Origin: Priapulus caudatus
Lineage: Eukaryota > Priapulida > Priapulimorpha > Priapulimorphida > Priapulidae
Length of the DNA: 26,225 nucleotides
NCBI RefSeq assembly: GCF_000485595.1
Contig: NW_014577259.1
Span: 37,427 to 63,651 of the forward strand
Direction: 5' to 3'
The notes beneath the pieces are model-generated. The model made no database searches and was not told the origin of the DNA. It saw only the letters and a list, made by a program, of their open reading frames with translations. Below are positions 9,216-26,225 of this stretch, in pieces. The translations under genes and the position numbers were made by a program. Numbering within the stretch: the first letter of the stretch is position 1; each line of letters opens with the position of its first letter.

Positions 9216-10045
9216 ATTCTACTAGCAAACCGCAGTCAAATTCTTTGCTAACAGAACAGTCAACAAATCCATGTTGTTACCTCCTATCTTGGAGGTAGGG
9301 GCGAGGGGAGGGTAGGGGAGGGGGTGCTCGGAATGGGTGCGGGGGGAGGGGGTCGGGGAGCAAGGGAAAGGTGGAGCCTGTGATGGAGGGCCTCTAATAG
9401 CAATAAGCAGGTTCACTCCTTTGTTGAAACATGTCAACAAATCCATGTTTAACCCTTCGCTCTTGAGGTCAAGAGGATTATCCGACACTTACTCTTTCGC
9501 CATACATTGTCAGCACGGAAGGGACATTTCCAGGGTCCTGTCAATAAAGCCATAAAAATGCTAGCGTCACCGCTGAAACAAAAATAGTTTTTCCAATTCG
9601 CCTGCCGTCAGACCATGTCCTCAGAAAATGCTCTAAATCGCCCTGCTGCCATTGACTTTGACCTGTGACCTCAATTTAGCACAGTGATGGCTTTCCTACC
9701 ATATGCTATACACCGACTATCCGAGCCGTACCGTCCGAGCCCGTTTAGATTTTAGCTGCCGCAATTAATGCTTTCCTCCTATACCTTAAGTCTAAGAGTG
9801 AATGTCCCCCTTCTTTTACACCTTCTTGACCTTTGACCTTGGCCCCGCTTCGACATCCAACTCGTATTTGATGATCCCCCGACGTGCCGAATATCCGTGA
9901 CCGTTTACGTCGAGCCGTGTTAAATTTGCTGCCCAACTGGTTGACGCACGGACGACGCACGGCGGACGGCACGGCACGGCACCCTCTGACGACGGCCACG
10001 ATCAAGCGTTCTACAGCTGCATCTGAACTATGTCAGATGAGCTAA
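9216..10045 (-). repeat. Interspersed repeat family A, copy 2 (minus)
   Basis: Read on the minus strand, this copy follows the same order as copy 1 at 5837-6375. It starts with a terminal hairpin (CATCTGA...TCAGATG, 10020-10039), then TGCGTCAACCAGTTGGGCA, CGGTCACGGATATTCGG, GGTCAAAGGTCAAGAAGG, GCCATCACTGTG and GTTTCAGCGGTGACG, and ends in the ATGGATTTGTTGAC segment. It is longer than copy 1 because that last segment occurs twice (about 9256-9298 and 9425-9470), split by a G-rich insertion. Open frames crossing it are not shared with the other copies. Confidence 0.75.
9298..9359 (+). other. G-quadruplex-forming motif
   Basis: G runs at 9298-9301, 9305-9308, 9310-9312, 9315-9318 and 9320-9324 are separated by loops of one to three bases, and further G5-G6 runs follow to 9359. 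This satisfies the usual four-run quadruplex pattern several times over. It lies in the G-rich insertion that splits repeat family A copy 2. Confidence 0.8.
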
Positions 10046-12909
10046 AATGAATCACAATTTGCTGATGGAGATTGCGCCTATACCCGCTTTGATGTATTGC
10101 TTAGCATAAATCATTATATCATAAAATAATAAATATAATATATAAATATAGTTATTCCAGCAGGAATTTTGGCATTAAAAGATATTGTCAATGAAATATT
10201 GTAAAACGAAGACGGACGAGTGTGACACCATAGACGTTTGTTATCTGCGTGTCTATATAATATGCTTATTAATTGCGCAAACGCCACCTACTTTGGCAGT
10301 AAATTTCTTTTAAAAGTTATCACAAACCCCTAGACCTTATTCATTCACATATCCAAAAATGAGCAAAAATCCGTTGAACCTGAACTGACTACTGGCAATT
10401 CCCATTCTTTCTTTGGGCAGAAAAATTGCAGCTGGCTCGAAAGGACGTCGAGCTGGCTGGCTCAAATAGGACGTTAATATGGGAGCATAGCAAGTAAACA
10501 ACTATACCAAATTTCAAAACATGTGCGGTCAAACGGTTGCCTAGAGTTATCGGATTGACTGTAGCACAATGGTGACGGACGTATGACGGACGACGACCCA
10601 TGGCAATAGCTCAGCTTGACAATGTCAAGGTGAGCTTAAAATTAGGGACTTTCAAGGACAAAGGACAAAATTCAAGGGCTGTGGGGACCCTGATACACAT
10701 TTTTATATACATTTCTTCTGGGCCGTTAACTCTAGGTTGACTTATAAATACACTGGGAGCCTCGCAGTTCCTGCTTGACCGTGTTAGTTAGTTGGATAGC
10801 AGACGACTGAACATGACGGGTACTCATTGTGTGCAAACTTCCCAACAATGCCCAAACAAAAATAAACGCAATATTTTATATTATAATACAAACGCTGCCG
10901 TTTATTATAGTGTAAGGTGGTTGTGCCATACATGTTTCATTCTTTAGTTCGATACAGATACAATGTATTCATATGGACAGGAGACGGGATAATGAAAAGT
11001 AAATAGAACAACACACGTGAACATTTCCTAATGCGCGCCAGCTTTCGTACAACCAGCTGCGGCGGCTGCTGCGGTGTTAGGGCTCCCCAGGTGGGAGAGG
11101 AGGCGGTAGACATTCTGGTAGTCAGGTGCACCTGTACTACATGCCTACAGACACGAGTGCGTCTCTGCCGACGTCTGCGACCCCTGCCTATCGACGGAGA
11201 GCGGCTGCGGAAAACAACCCAATCCCTTGTAGCTCAGCGAGGTTGCTCCGCGATCGTGAGTGGCTGCAAGGCTCCGTTTACGTGATTACATCATAGCTGA
11301 TGAATATCGCACACCGCGCCGCGAGTCGATGTAGACTTGGGGCGCTGCTGCCGCCTGCTACTGCCCCCTCGTACGCGCACCGCACGCATCGCGAGACATG
11401 TGAACATCGTCACGTCGACTCCCCGAGCGCGTGGCTCAGAATATCCACTGGACCGCCGCACCACTCTCTTACGACACCGTCATCCCCCTGTCCACTGCTG
11501 CACGATGGGCATGCACACCCACACACGCACTGATACGTACGCTCACACAAACACAGCCACACAGCTAACTGGCCTCGTGCTAGTCATACACCCGGTTCGA
11601 GTTGCTGTCTGGTGGGAATAGAAGACCGCCGTGCTCTCTACTGACCTTTAGCTATCAAATAGAACAGAAGAACTCGTCTCTTTTAGAATCGACCCTCCGG
11701 CGACATGCAAATCGAACCTGCTGCATGCATGTGACGAACACACGCCGTGACACACACACACACACCTACGTGTTCCTATTACGAATATAGCAGCGTACCC
11801 CAGAACTTTGTCGCCAGGAGGCAGGCCGGTTGTACATTACCAATATGAGGAGACAACAGCTCATGGGGAAGCTCTTATTGCCTAGCAACCTGCACAGCTG
11901 CTAAAGTATTTTGCCAAGATGCTTGCTTTATACCAAGGGTCAGTTGTGTTAAAACTGTAATTGTTTACGATTCGTGTTTAAATGCATCTCCTTATTAAAA
12001 TCTCCACGGCACTACATAAATATTCAGCTAACTCGCCTGGGTAGGCTGTGGAGGTCAACAGGAGACGAGACATTTGGAGAGATAATTATGCCTTGAAGCA
12101 CATACAGTTGGGCACTAAGAGAAGACATGAATAATTGTCGCCTCAAAACATCACAGATTAGTAGGAAACCCAGCCAATCTAATTACACGGCTACATTTGA
12201 TTTGTTCCACTCCAATGATGGCCAATTTGGCCAGTTATTGGATCTACCAACTCCTGACAATTCGATTGCCAAAGATAGGGTGAATGAGTGAGGAAGATAT
12301 TGAAAGTGATGACAGAGGTAATTATTTTCAGTACATCCCACTTGAAACCAATCAAAACCATTGCAACCAAGCTTGCACTTTGTTCACTCTGTGCTGCACA
12401 CACGATCACTAAACCTTCATGCTACTCTTTTTTCGCTCTTCACCTCTCTCTCTATTTCAATCTCTCTCTCTCTCTCCCCTTTCCTCTTACACAAAGAACA
12501 AAGAATGATTAGCAGAAACCAACGGCTTTAGAGAATGTCTGTGTGCCAGAGATGTACACATCATTGAGCAAATGCACTGTATACAAACGAACCAAAAATC
12601 ATTCGCCTGTTCGGGTCAGGCGTCCATTTCTATTGGAGATGCTACGGTCACGAAAGAATAAGTGGGAGCCACCCTCTCCGTGGGTCGCTACGGTGTCACA
12701 CAAGAGCCTTACACGACGCGACGCAACAGCGTTGCGTTAGCAACGCAGAGCAAGGTTAGTTACTGGGATGTCGATACCGTAGATCTGGACAACGCTCTCT
12801 CTCTCTCACTGTGTACGATACAAACACGGCTACGTGAGAGCAATCGTTGAGCTCTGCAACGAAGACGCCTGTGCCTGAACACGCACGCATGCACAAACGC
12901 ACGCACGGC
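10046..12909. other. Intergenic, repeats and microsatellites, no recognised gene
   Basis: No gene can be supported. Notable items are an AT-rich block (10100-10160), a GACGGACGTATGACGGACGA tract (about 10573-10594) and an interspersed repeat end GGGGACCCTG at about 10682-10691. There is a CpG-rich stretch (11030-11460), a (CA)n run (about 11751-11766) and (CT)n runs (12443-12476 and 12794-12808). GGCCAATTTGGCC at about 12220 is palindromic. Confidence 0.45.
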
Positions 12910-13070
12910 ACCAAGGCACACGAGCAGGTTTAAGCTACCCTCACCAAGGCACACGAGCAGGTTTAAGCTACCCTCACCAAGGCACACGAGCAGGTTTAAG
13001 CTACCCTCACCAAGGCACACGAGCAGGTTTAAGCTACCCTCACCAAGGCACACGAGCAGGTTGAACCACC
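12910..13070 (+). repeat. 33-bp minisatellite, 4 full copies plus a partial
   Basis: Units start at 12910, 12943, 12976, 13009 and 13042, exactly 33 bp apart. Each begins ACCAAGGCACACGAGCAGGT and continues TTAAGCTACCCTC. The first four copies are identical; the fifth diverges after the first 21 bases or so. Because 33 is divisible by three, the minus strand gives an 11-residue repeat (CLGEGSLNLLV) in an open frame. Nothing else supports that frame as a gene. Identical copies imply recent expansion. Confidence 0.95.
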
Positions 13071-15202
13071 ATCGTTTACCTCACCCTCTCGTTCCATCTT
13101 CACGCACGTGCGGGCGCGCGCCCACGCGCCTGCAAATAAACTGCCAGCGCATGTGCGCGCGCGTGCGACGTGACTGATGCTGCAGATGCTATTGATTTTT
13201 GAATGGCTTCAGGAAAGGCAGTGCAGCGACGATACTACGTACAGCGGCTAGACACCGACGCCAGGCAGGAGCTATCCGCCGCCGGCAGCTGTCCGATGAT
13301 GTGTCTCCCTTTGTAATCCCAGTAACCGCTGATCTATCTACGAATGCTGTACGTACAGTGAGCAATGAGGCGGCCCAACGATCCAAAAGTTGCTAGTTTG
13401 TAATGCCACTCTGATACGATTTTTTGTTTGCATTTCAGGGGCGGGGCCGGCTGCGCACGTCGTGCATTTCTAGCAGTCGTCGTGCATACGTGCAAGTTTT
13501 AAAATTAACTGGACTCAATAATTGAGGTAAAACCACCGTATCAAAGTTGAAACGAAGATCGTATCATGACAACAGCCTTGCAGGGCTACAGCAAACAATC
13601 AATCAGTTAGGGATGGCCTGGATCGCTTGAAAACACACAGTTCTGCCAAGGCAAATCTGCTGCTTGCAAACATGCGGACCTACATAGCATTACTCTTCGT
13701 CTTGCCATCCTAACAGCCTACCACCACACGCACGCACGCACGCCCCACGTCACGAACACTCCAGCAACCCACGCAGCGCAGCTGTGGGGTAACCCGGGCA
13801 CCTAGCTCAGACACGCTCAGGGTCCCTCCCCCACCCCTGCCCCCACCTAGAGGGCTGCCGAGGACCGCCACCCTTCCGTCATTAAAACAGTGCTCCTGAG
13901 CCGTAACTACTGTAGCGGCGACCGTGGCGACGACGCGCCCAACCGTCCGCGAATTATTACAAAAATAGAAATCATTCACCACAGGGTTTTTTAAACGCGC
14001 TGCTAAAATGCGCAGGTACATACGTATGCGCTCAAACGAAGAAACCAAGGAGGAAAGCATCGATCGATTAGCAACATATCTTACAGTTTACAAATCCGTT
14101 TTCTCTTACAAATTATTCATACAACTACTGCGGGTGAAACGCAACACAGGCGCACTGCGTCTCACCAGCGAATACACACCGATTATCCATCCCAAGTTCG
14201 CCTATACAATATATATAAGAAATTTCACGTAATATATTAAACTTCATATGCACACCGTACGATTAGTCAGGAGTCGGCCTCGTGTCTACCAAAACTCTCG
14301 CGAGGTGTGTTGCCCAACAACAAAATTTACTCAAGGCAAAAAACAGCATCTGTTGCACACTCGTATAACGATAATTATGTTTACAGCCGGACTGTACGCA
14401 TCGGGAGAGACGCGTTACAGTCACGAGATAGGCCCGTTCCGTCTCACTCTGCCCCCTACCTATACCGCTCAGACACCCTCAGCACCCTCCTCAGGTTCAC
14501 ACTCTGTTAGTCGGCCAGCGGTCTACGACGGAATCTAGTCGATATTCGATTATCTGACAGGAGACGTGACTGCACACGCACGCGAGAGAGAAAGCCCTAC
14601 ACCTACCCACCCCCCAAAAAATTCGCGTAATGGTTCCGCACTAGTTTCTCGCAGGATACACAGTCACACATAAATATTAACAACCACACAGGAAAAGCCG
14701 CGTACCAGAAGCATATAAACACGCACCAGCGCTCGTGCGGTGCGAGTGACCACGCCTGAATCCCACCGCGAGGCAGGGAGCGGCCGTCGCCACGGTTTCC
14801 TCCGCGGCCCGCCGCCGATCTCGCACACGGAATAGGAAAACGCCCGACAAGAAGCGATACATCGAATTTGATTAAATACGGTAATGGCGGAGAGGAGGGC
14901 AACGCTTCCCTACTCTATGTCAGACCGCGCACCAATGCAGGTAGCCGGCACTCACGCGGACCGACGGGGCACCGTAGACCACTCGGCGTGCACGGCCCTT
15001 CGAGAAAACCGCCCGCGAGGTGACGTGGTGCCTCCTGCCATCACGGCCGCACGCGCGAGCGCGCCTAACCACGCATTATTTACACATAATTAGATCCACC
15101 CGGTTTTGAAGATCGCACGAACGCAACGCGCGGTAGCGTCTCTCGACATTTCACGGCCAGACCGCAAGCACACCATCGTCGGACTCATGTGGAGAAAGCC
15201 CG
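13071..15202. other. Intergenic, GC/CpG-rich in part
   Basis: No gene is recognised. Alternating purine-pyrimidine blocks such as GTGCGGGCGCGCGCCCACGC occur at about 13107-13170, and (ACGC)n at about 13729-13743. CpG density is high over much of 13700-15200, but no gene start is associated with it. The longest frame (13710-14060, minus) has no recognisable domain. The right part may contain Rab11 3' UTR, though no canonical poly(A) signal is seen on the minus strand. Confidence 0.45.
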
Positions 15203-15360
15203 GCGGTCAGATCGAGCAGAACTGACCGCCGGGACCCTGCGCAACTTAGCGGCCAAACCATGCAGAACTGACCGTGAGCAACATATTAACGGTCAAGCTC
15301 TACAGAATCGTCCGCCAGACGCAACAACTCGGCGGACAAACTCCAAACCAACACTCCTGC
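15203..15360 (+). repeat. Degenerate ~40-46-bp tandem repeat
   Basis: GCAGAACTGACCG occurs at 15216-15228 and 15262-15274, with a diverged third copy (ACAGAATCGTCCG) at 15302-15314. Each is preceded by CGG[TC]CA and, in the first and third, followed by a GCAAC motif. A fourth, weaker unit starts near 15332. It lies about 250 bp past the Rab11 stop codon, so it may be transcribed in the 3' UTR. Confidence 0.65.
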
Positions 15361-15611
15361 AGAGCCGGCCGCACGATATGACCCTCGACAGGTGCTGCCA
15401 CCCACGCGACGGTGGTCGTTCGTCGGCGCAGACCATTGACCGCCGAGTTGCCGGAGCGCGAGAGCGTCGGCGATGGCGGTAGCCGTACGCGCACGTGCGG
15501 AGGGGAGAGAGCCAGAGCCAGATACGTTACTTACGCCCAGGCAGCAAGTATAGGAGGCCGCGTCGACGCACCGTCGGCGACCGCGACGCGACCCCCGCGA
15601 TGGCGGAGACG

Positions 15612-23732
<8,121 letters not shown>

Positions 23733-24373
23733 GGGCCATCCTTAAAATTATATATGTTTGCTGTCCTCCGACCGGACCCACGAAAATAGCCGCGACCCAA
23801 AAGTTTTTGTTTACATTTTGGCTCCATATTTTTTTATATATATTTTTTTCCCATTTTTGATAGTTAAGACTGAAACACAAAGCATGTGTGGCAAACATGA
23901 GGACAGACTTAAAATAACTATTATGTAGTGTTGTCAATCGGTTGTAATTTCGTAATCGATCATCGGTTGGACCCAAGTAACCGATGATCGGTTACAATCG
24001 GTTACTCGGGGTGTTGAATGCCTGCGTGTGCGTAACGTCGTGTGCATGTATGTGCTTGTTTAGCCCTGTTTACTGTTTGTTTTGCACTGTTTACTACTGT
24101 GTGTATAATACATGTATGTTAATAAAGGATAACTTGTATAGTAGCGATATCTCTGATTCTCATCACTTTTTCAAATTATTTTTTTGGATGAAATCGATTA
24201 TGGATTTTGATAACCAAGCGCTTGGTTCGAGACACTGTTCAACCGATGATCGAGTATAATCGATGATCGTGACATCACTACTATTATGCCTCACAAAAAA
24301 GCCCTACCTACCTACCCACTAAAAAAATCATGGGTCGGGGGACAGCAAACATAGGATTTTTTAAGGATAGCCC
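23733..24373. mobile_element. Outer MITE interrupted by a nested element
   Basis: The left end reads GGGCCATCCTTAAAA, followed by ATGTTTGCTGTCCTCCGACC. The right end is the diverged inverse, GGTCGGGGGACAGCAAACAT followed by TTTTTTAAGGATAGCCC, giving arms of about 40 bp. Removing the nested element and one target duplication leaves about 278 bp. The ends and the internal CCTACCTACCCA relate it to the MITE at 19563-19893. Exact outer limits and target duplication are uncertain. Confidence 0.72.
23926..24280. mobile_element. hAT-type MITE, 355 bp, nested
   Basis: It starts TAGTGTTGTCA and ends TGACATCACTA, inverse ends matching at 10 of 11 positions. It is flanked by the perfect 8-bp duplication CTATTATG (23918-23925 and 24281-24288), the length expected of hAT insertion. 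Subterminal regions carry repeated copies of AATCGGTT and CGATGATCG, plausible transposase-binding sites. No transposase frame is present. It sits within the outer MITE and is therefore the younger insertion. Confidence 0.9.
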
Positions 24374-24716
24374 AGGGGGGGGGGGTTGCACGAACCCCCT
24401 CCGAGCCCCTCCCCCGAGCAAAAAAACAAACAAACTTTTTTTCCATTTGAAAATTTGCAAGGTATGCACCAGATCGCTCCATTTTAGTGTAATAATTGCA
24501 AAATCTCCATTGTGCGGGAGGGGGGTGTCACACCCTCCCCCGGCTCGGTCGCTATGCTCCCTCACTCGGTCGCTTCGCGCCCTCACAAATTCAAACACTC
24601 AAAACAGGTCAGTTACATGATTAGTGTTAAAAGCATATTACTATAATGAAATATTTATTAGACAGAAGAATCAATATAAGCATTTAGCTAACTATAATGA
24701 TAAAAGATGGTACACT
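24374..24716. repeat. G/C-run and CGGTCGC repeat block
   Basis: A long G run at about 24375-24386 abuts the MITE, and CGAACCCCCT follows. Further on, CTCGGTCGC occurs twice in short succession (about 24544 and 24565) beside TATGCTCCCTC and TTCGCGCCCTC. It looks like remnants of an interspersed repeat. No gene is seen. Confidence 0.5.
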
Positions 24717-25113
24717 TGTTGTGCCCAAACTTGGAATCTTGTACAAGCTAGGAATTTCAGCGCATTTGCAGTTTGGGCAACCAATATGCAGATTGGCCAA
24801 AACCTGTTACATATCTAGGATTATTAGGTTAAATATCATTACCATGAGTTCTTGTCGGCTTTCTTCAATGTGTTTGGCATCTTTGTTAAAATAATAAATG
24901 ATTATATTACATAACTTGATAAGTATTAGAGAAATCCCTTCCTAGTTTGTACCAGTTATGCTCGCATACGCCACAATCGCCATTAAGAGTAGTTGAATTT
25001 AAGCGACTGTTTTCAGCGTGTGCAATCTTGAGATTGGTCAGCCAAACTAGGAAATCCGCAGTTTGGGCAGCACGATCTTAAGATTGGGCAAGATTCCAAG
25101 TTTGGGCACAACA
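24717..25113. mobile_element. 397-bp inverted-repeat DNA element
   Basis: The first 25 bp (24717-24741, starting TGTTGTGCCCAAACTTGG) and the last 25 bp (25089-25113) are perfect inverse copies. Subterminal copies of GCAGTTTGGGCA and AGATTGG recur inside both ends. I see no target duplication and no coding capacity, so the superfamily is undetermined. Perfect arms suggest a recent insertion or selection on the ends. Confidence 0.85.
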
Positions 25114-25756
25114 TATGCACTGTACTTCCAGCTTTATGAAATAGCTCCAGTGTCTACAAGTACAAGGAAGAAAAAAGGTTAGAAGTCGCTACCGTGATGG
25201 ATGGCTGCATCACTGGTCAGGGGAAAAAATACACGGGGGCGGCGGGCGATTTCCCCCCCCCCCGAAAACATGATATCGGGGGCGACCCCAAAAGAAAAAG
25301 TCGTCCTGGAAATTGATTGTCCAGGTCGGTCCCGCCCCTTGCCGCTCTCGCTCGGCGTTGCTGCGCTGCGATGCCTAGGCCTATGCCGCTAGCGGCAGCC
25401 GGTTCCACGGCGCGGTAGAATTCATGGTACGGTGTGACTGTCAAGTGTTTACCATTTAAGCATGCATGTGTGTACTTTACTGTATTGCATTCAATCAAGA
25501 GTAGATAATATAACAAGAGGGAGACACCCCGATTCCCGCATTTTTAACCGATTTTTTTCATCAAAATTTGCCACCAATAAAGAAGCAAGTGTATACGTTC
25601 CTCAGCTTATTATGACCACTAATCACTCACCTTCGTGGTACTGATATTCGTTTACATATATTTGCTAGCGTATTGCTGTAAATCGTAATCTTGCACGGAT
25701 GTTATATTATATACTCTTGATTCAATCAAGCACGCGCCGCCGCCCACGCGTATATA
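25114..25756. other. Rab11 intron 1 / upstream, no recognised gene
   Basis: It contains an 11-base C run (25253-25263), a GC-rich block with CGCTCGGCGTTGCTGCGCTG (25350-25370) resembling repeat remnants, and otherwise AT-rich sequence. Confidence 0.45.
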
Positions 25757-25928
25757 CGTGTGTGGCTGTGTGCTTGCGTGCGTGCCGGTGTGCCTGCGGG
25801 CGTGCTTGCGTGTGTGCCTGCGCGCGTGCCTGTGTGTGCCGGTGTGCCTGCGGGCGTGCTTGCGTGTGTGCCTGCGCGCGTACATGTGTGCTTGCGTGTG
25901 TGCCTGCGCGCGTGCATGTGTGCGCGCC
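25757..25928 (+). repeat. TG/CG-rich minisatellite, about 54-bp unit
   Basis: GTGCCGGTGTGCCTGCGGGC occurs twice, 54 bp apart (CCGGTG at 25785 and 25839), inside a longer tract of GTGTGTGCCTGCGCGCGT units, with a shorter, different third unit. It is almost entirely alternating purine-pyrimidine. It opens reading frames in several phases on both strands, all of low complexity and none likely to be coding. Confidence 0.88.
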
Positions 25929-26225
25929 TACGTAGACCCGTAGGACCAACGACCCATAGGATTATAGAAGGGTAATCCATGGAAAATCCTAATGAAATTC
26001 ACACGTATATTTTTCCCTGCCAGCACACTCGTGTGTCATTCCCGATTGTAGCTTTTTCGTCAATTCCCCGAAAAAGTTTTGCTGTCGCTCTCTCATAGTA
26101 GGTATCACAGTAAAGCACATTATTGCGGTTCCTGCTGCACCGCGAGTGAGAAAAAGCTTCCCTTTCAACAGGCGAAATTAGCACCAAGATTATTATTTTA
26201 ATGGGAAAATTATATACCATTTGAA
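25929..26225. other. Right edge, no recognised feature
   Basis: Unremarkable sequence with no exon resembling the missing Rab11 N-terminus. The short minus-strand frame 25999-26220 has no recognisable domain. Confidence 0.4.

Noticed and set aside
11226-11290. tRNA-like A-box (TAGCTCAGCGAGG)
   Set aside because: No B box, no acceptor stem pairing and no anticodon arm can be drawn.
13710-14060. 116-codon minus-strand frame in CpG-rich sequence
   Set aside because: Low-complexity Gly, Arg and Val-rich translation without a domain; GC-rich DNA lengthens chance frames.
25652-25980. Several His/Arg- or Cys/Ala-rich frames on both strands
   Set aside because: All come from the TG/CG minisatellite read in different phases.

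Overview
This window is animal nuclear DNA, most likely from a marine invertebrate. It holds spliced genes with GT-AG introns, long introns and long intergenic spaces, many short non-autonomous DNA transposons, and abundant micro- and minisatellites. The species cannot be named from the sequence. No prokaryotic, viral or organellar gene set is present.

Only two protein-coding genes can be supported, and both are partial at the window edges. At the left edge (plus strand, exons 141-371, 623-777 and 1406-1576) lies the C-terminal half of a type I Hsp40/DnaJ co-chaperone of the DNAJA1/DNAJA4 clade, ending in a CaaX farnesylation motif. At the right (minus strand, five exons between 22538 and 15612) lies a Rab11 small GTPase. 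It is complete except for its short first coding exon, which must lie beyond 26225. The two genes converge and are about 14 kb apart at their stop codons. Nothing suggests they act in one pathway.

The roughly 14 kb between them has no recognisable gene. From left to right it holds a long, badly degraded 44-bp minisatellite (about 1936-4862). Next come diverged copies of one unclassified repeat family in opposite orientations (5837-6375 and 6921-7085 plus, 9216-10045 minus), with a strong G-quadruplex motif inside the last copy. A 33-bp minisatellite lies at 12910-13070, and a degenerate ~40-46-bp tandem repeat sits just beyond the Rab11 stop codon.

The Rab11 introns and the region upstream act as a sink for mobile DNA. 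Structurally clear elements are a 592-bp hAT-type MITE with perfect ends and an 8-bp target duplication (16493-17084), a 218-bp element (19223-19440) and a foldback MITE (19563-19893). There is also a 355-bp hAT-type MITE with a perfect 8-bp target duplication (23926-24280) nested inside an older related MITE (23733-24373), and a 397-bp element with perfect 25-bp inverted ends (24717-25113). A 55-bp minisatellite (six-plus copies) and an isolated 50-bp near-perfect palindrome complete the picture. The most interesting material is this transposon and satellite architecture; I see no sign of a new multi-gene system.
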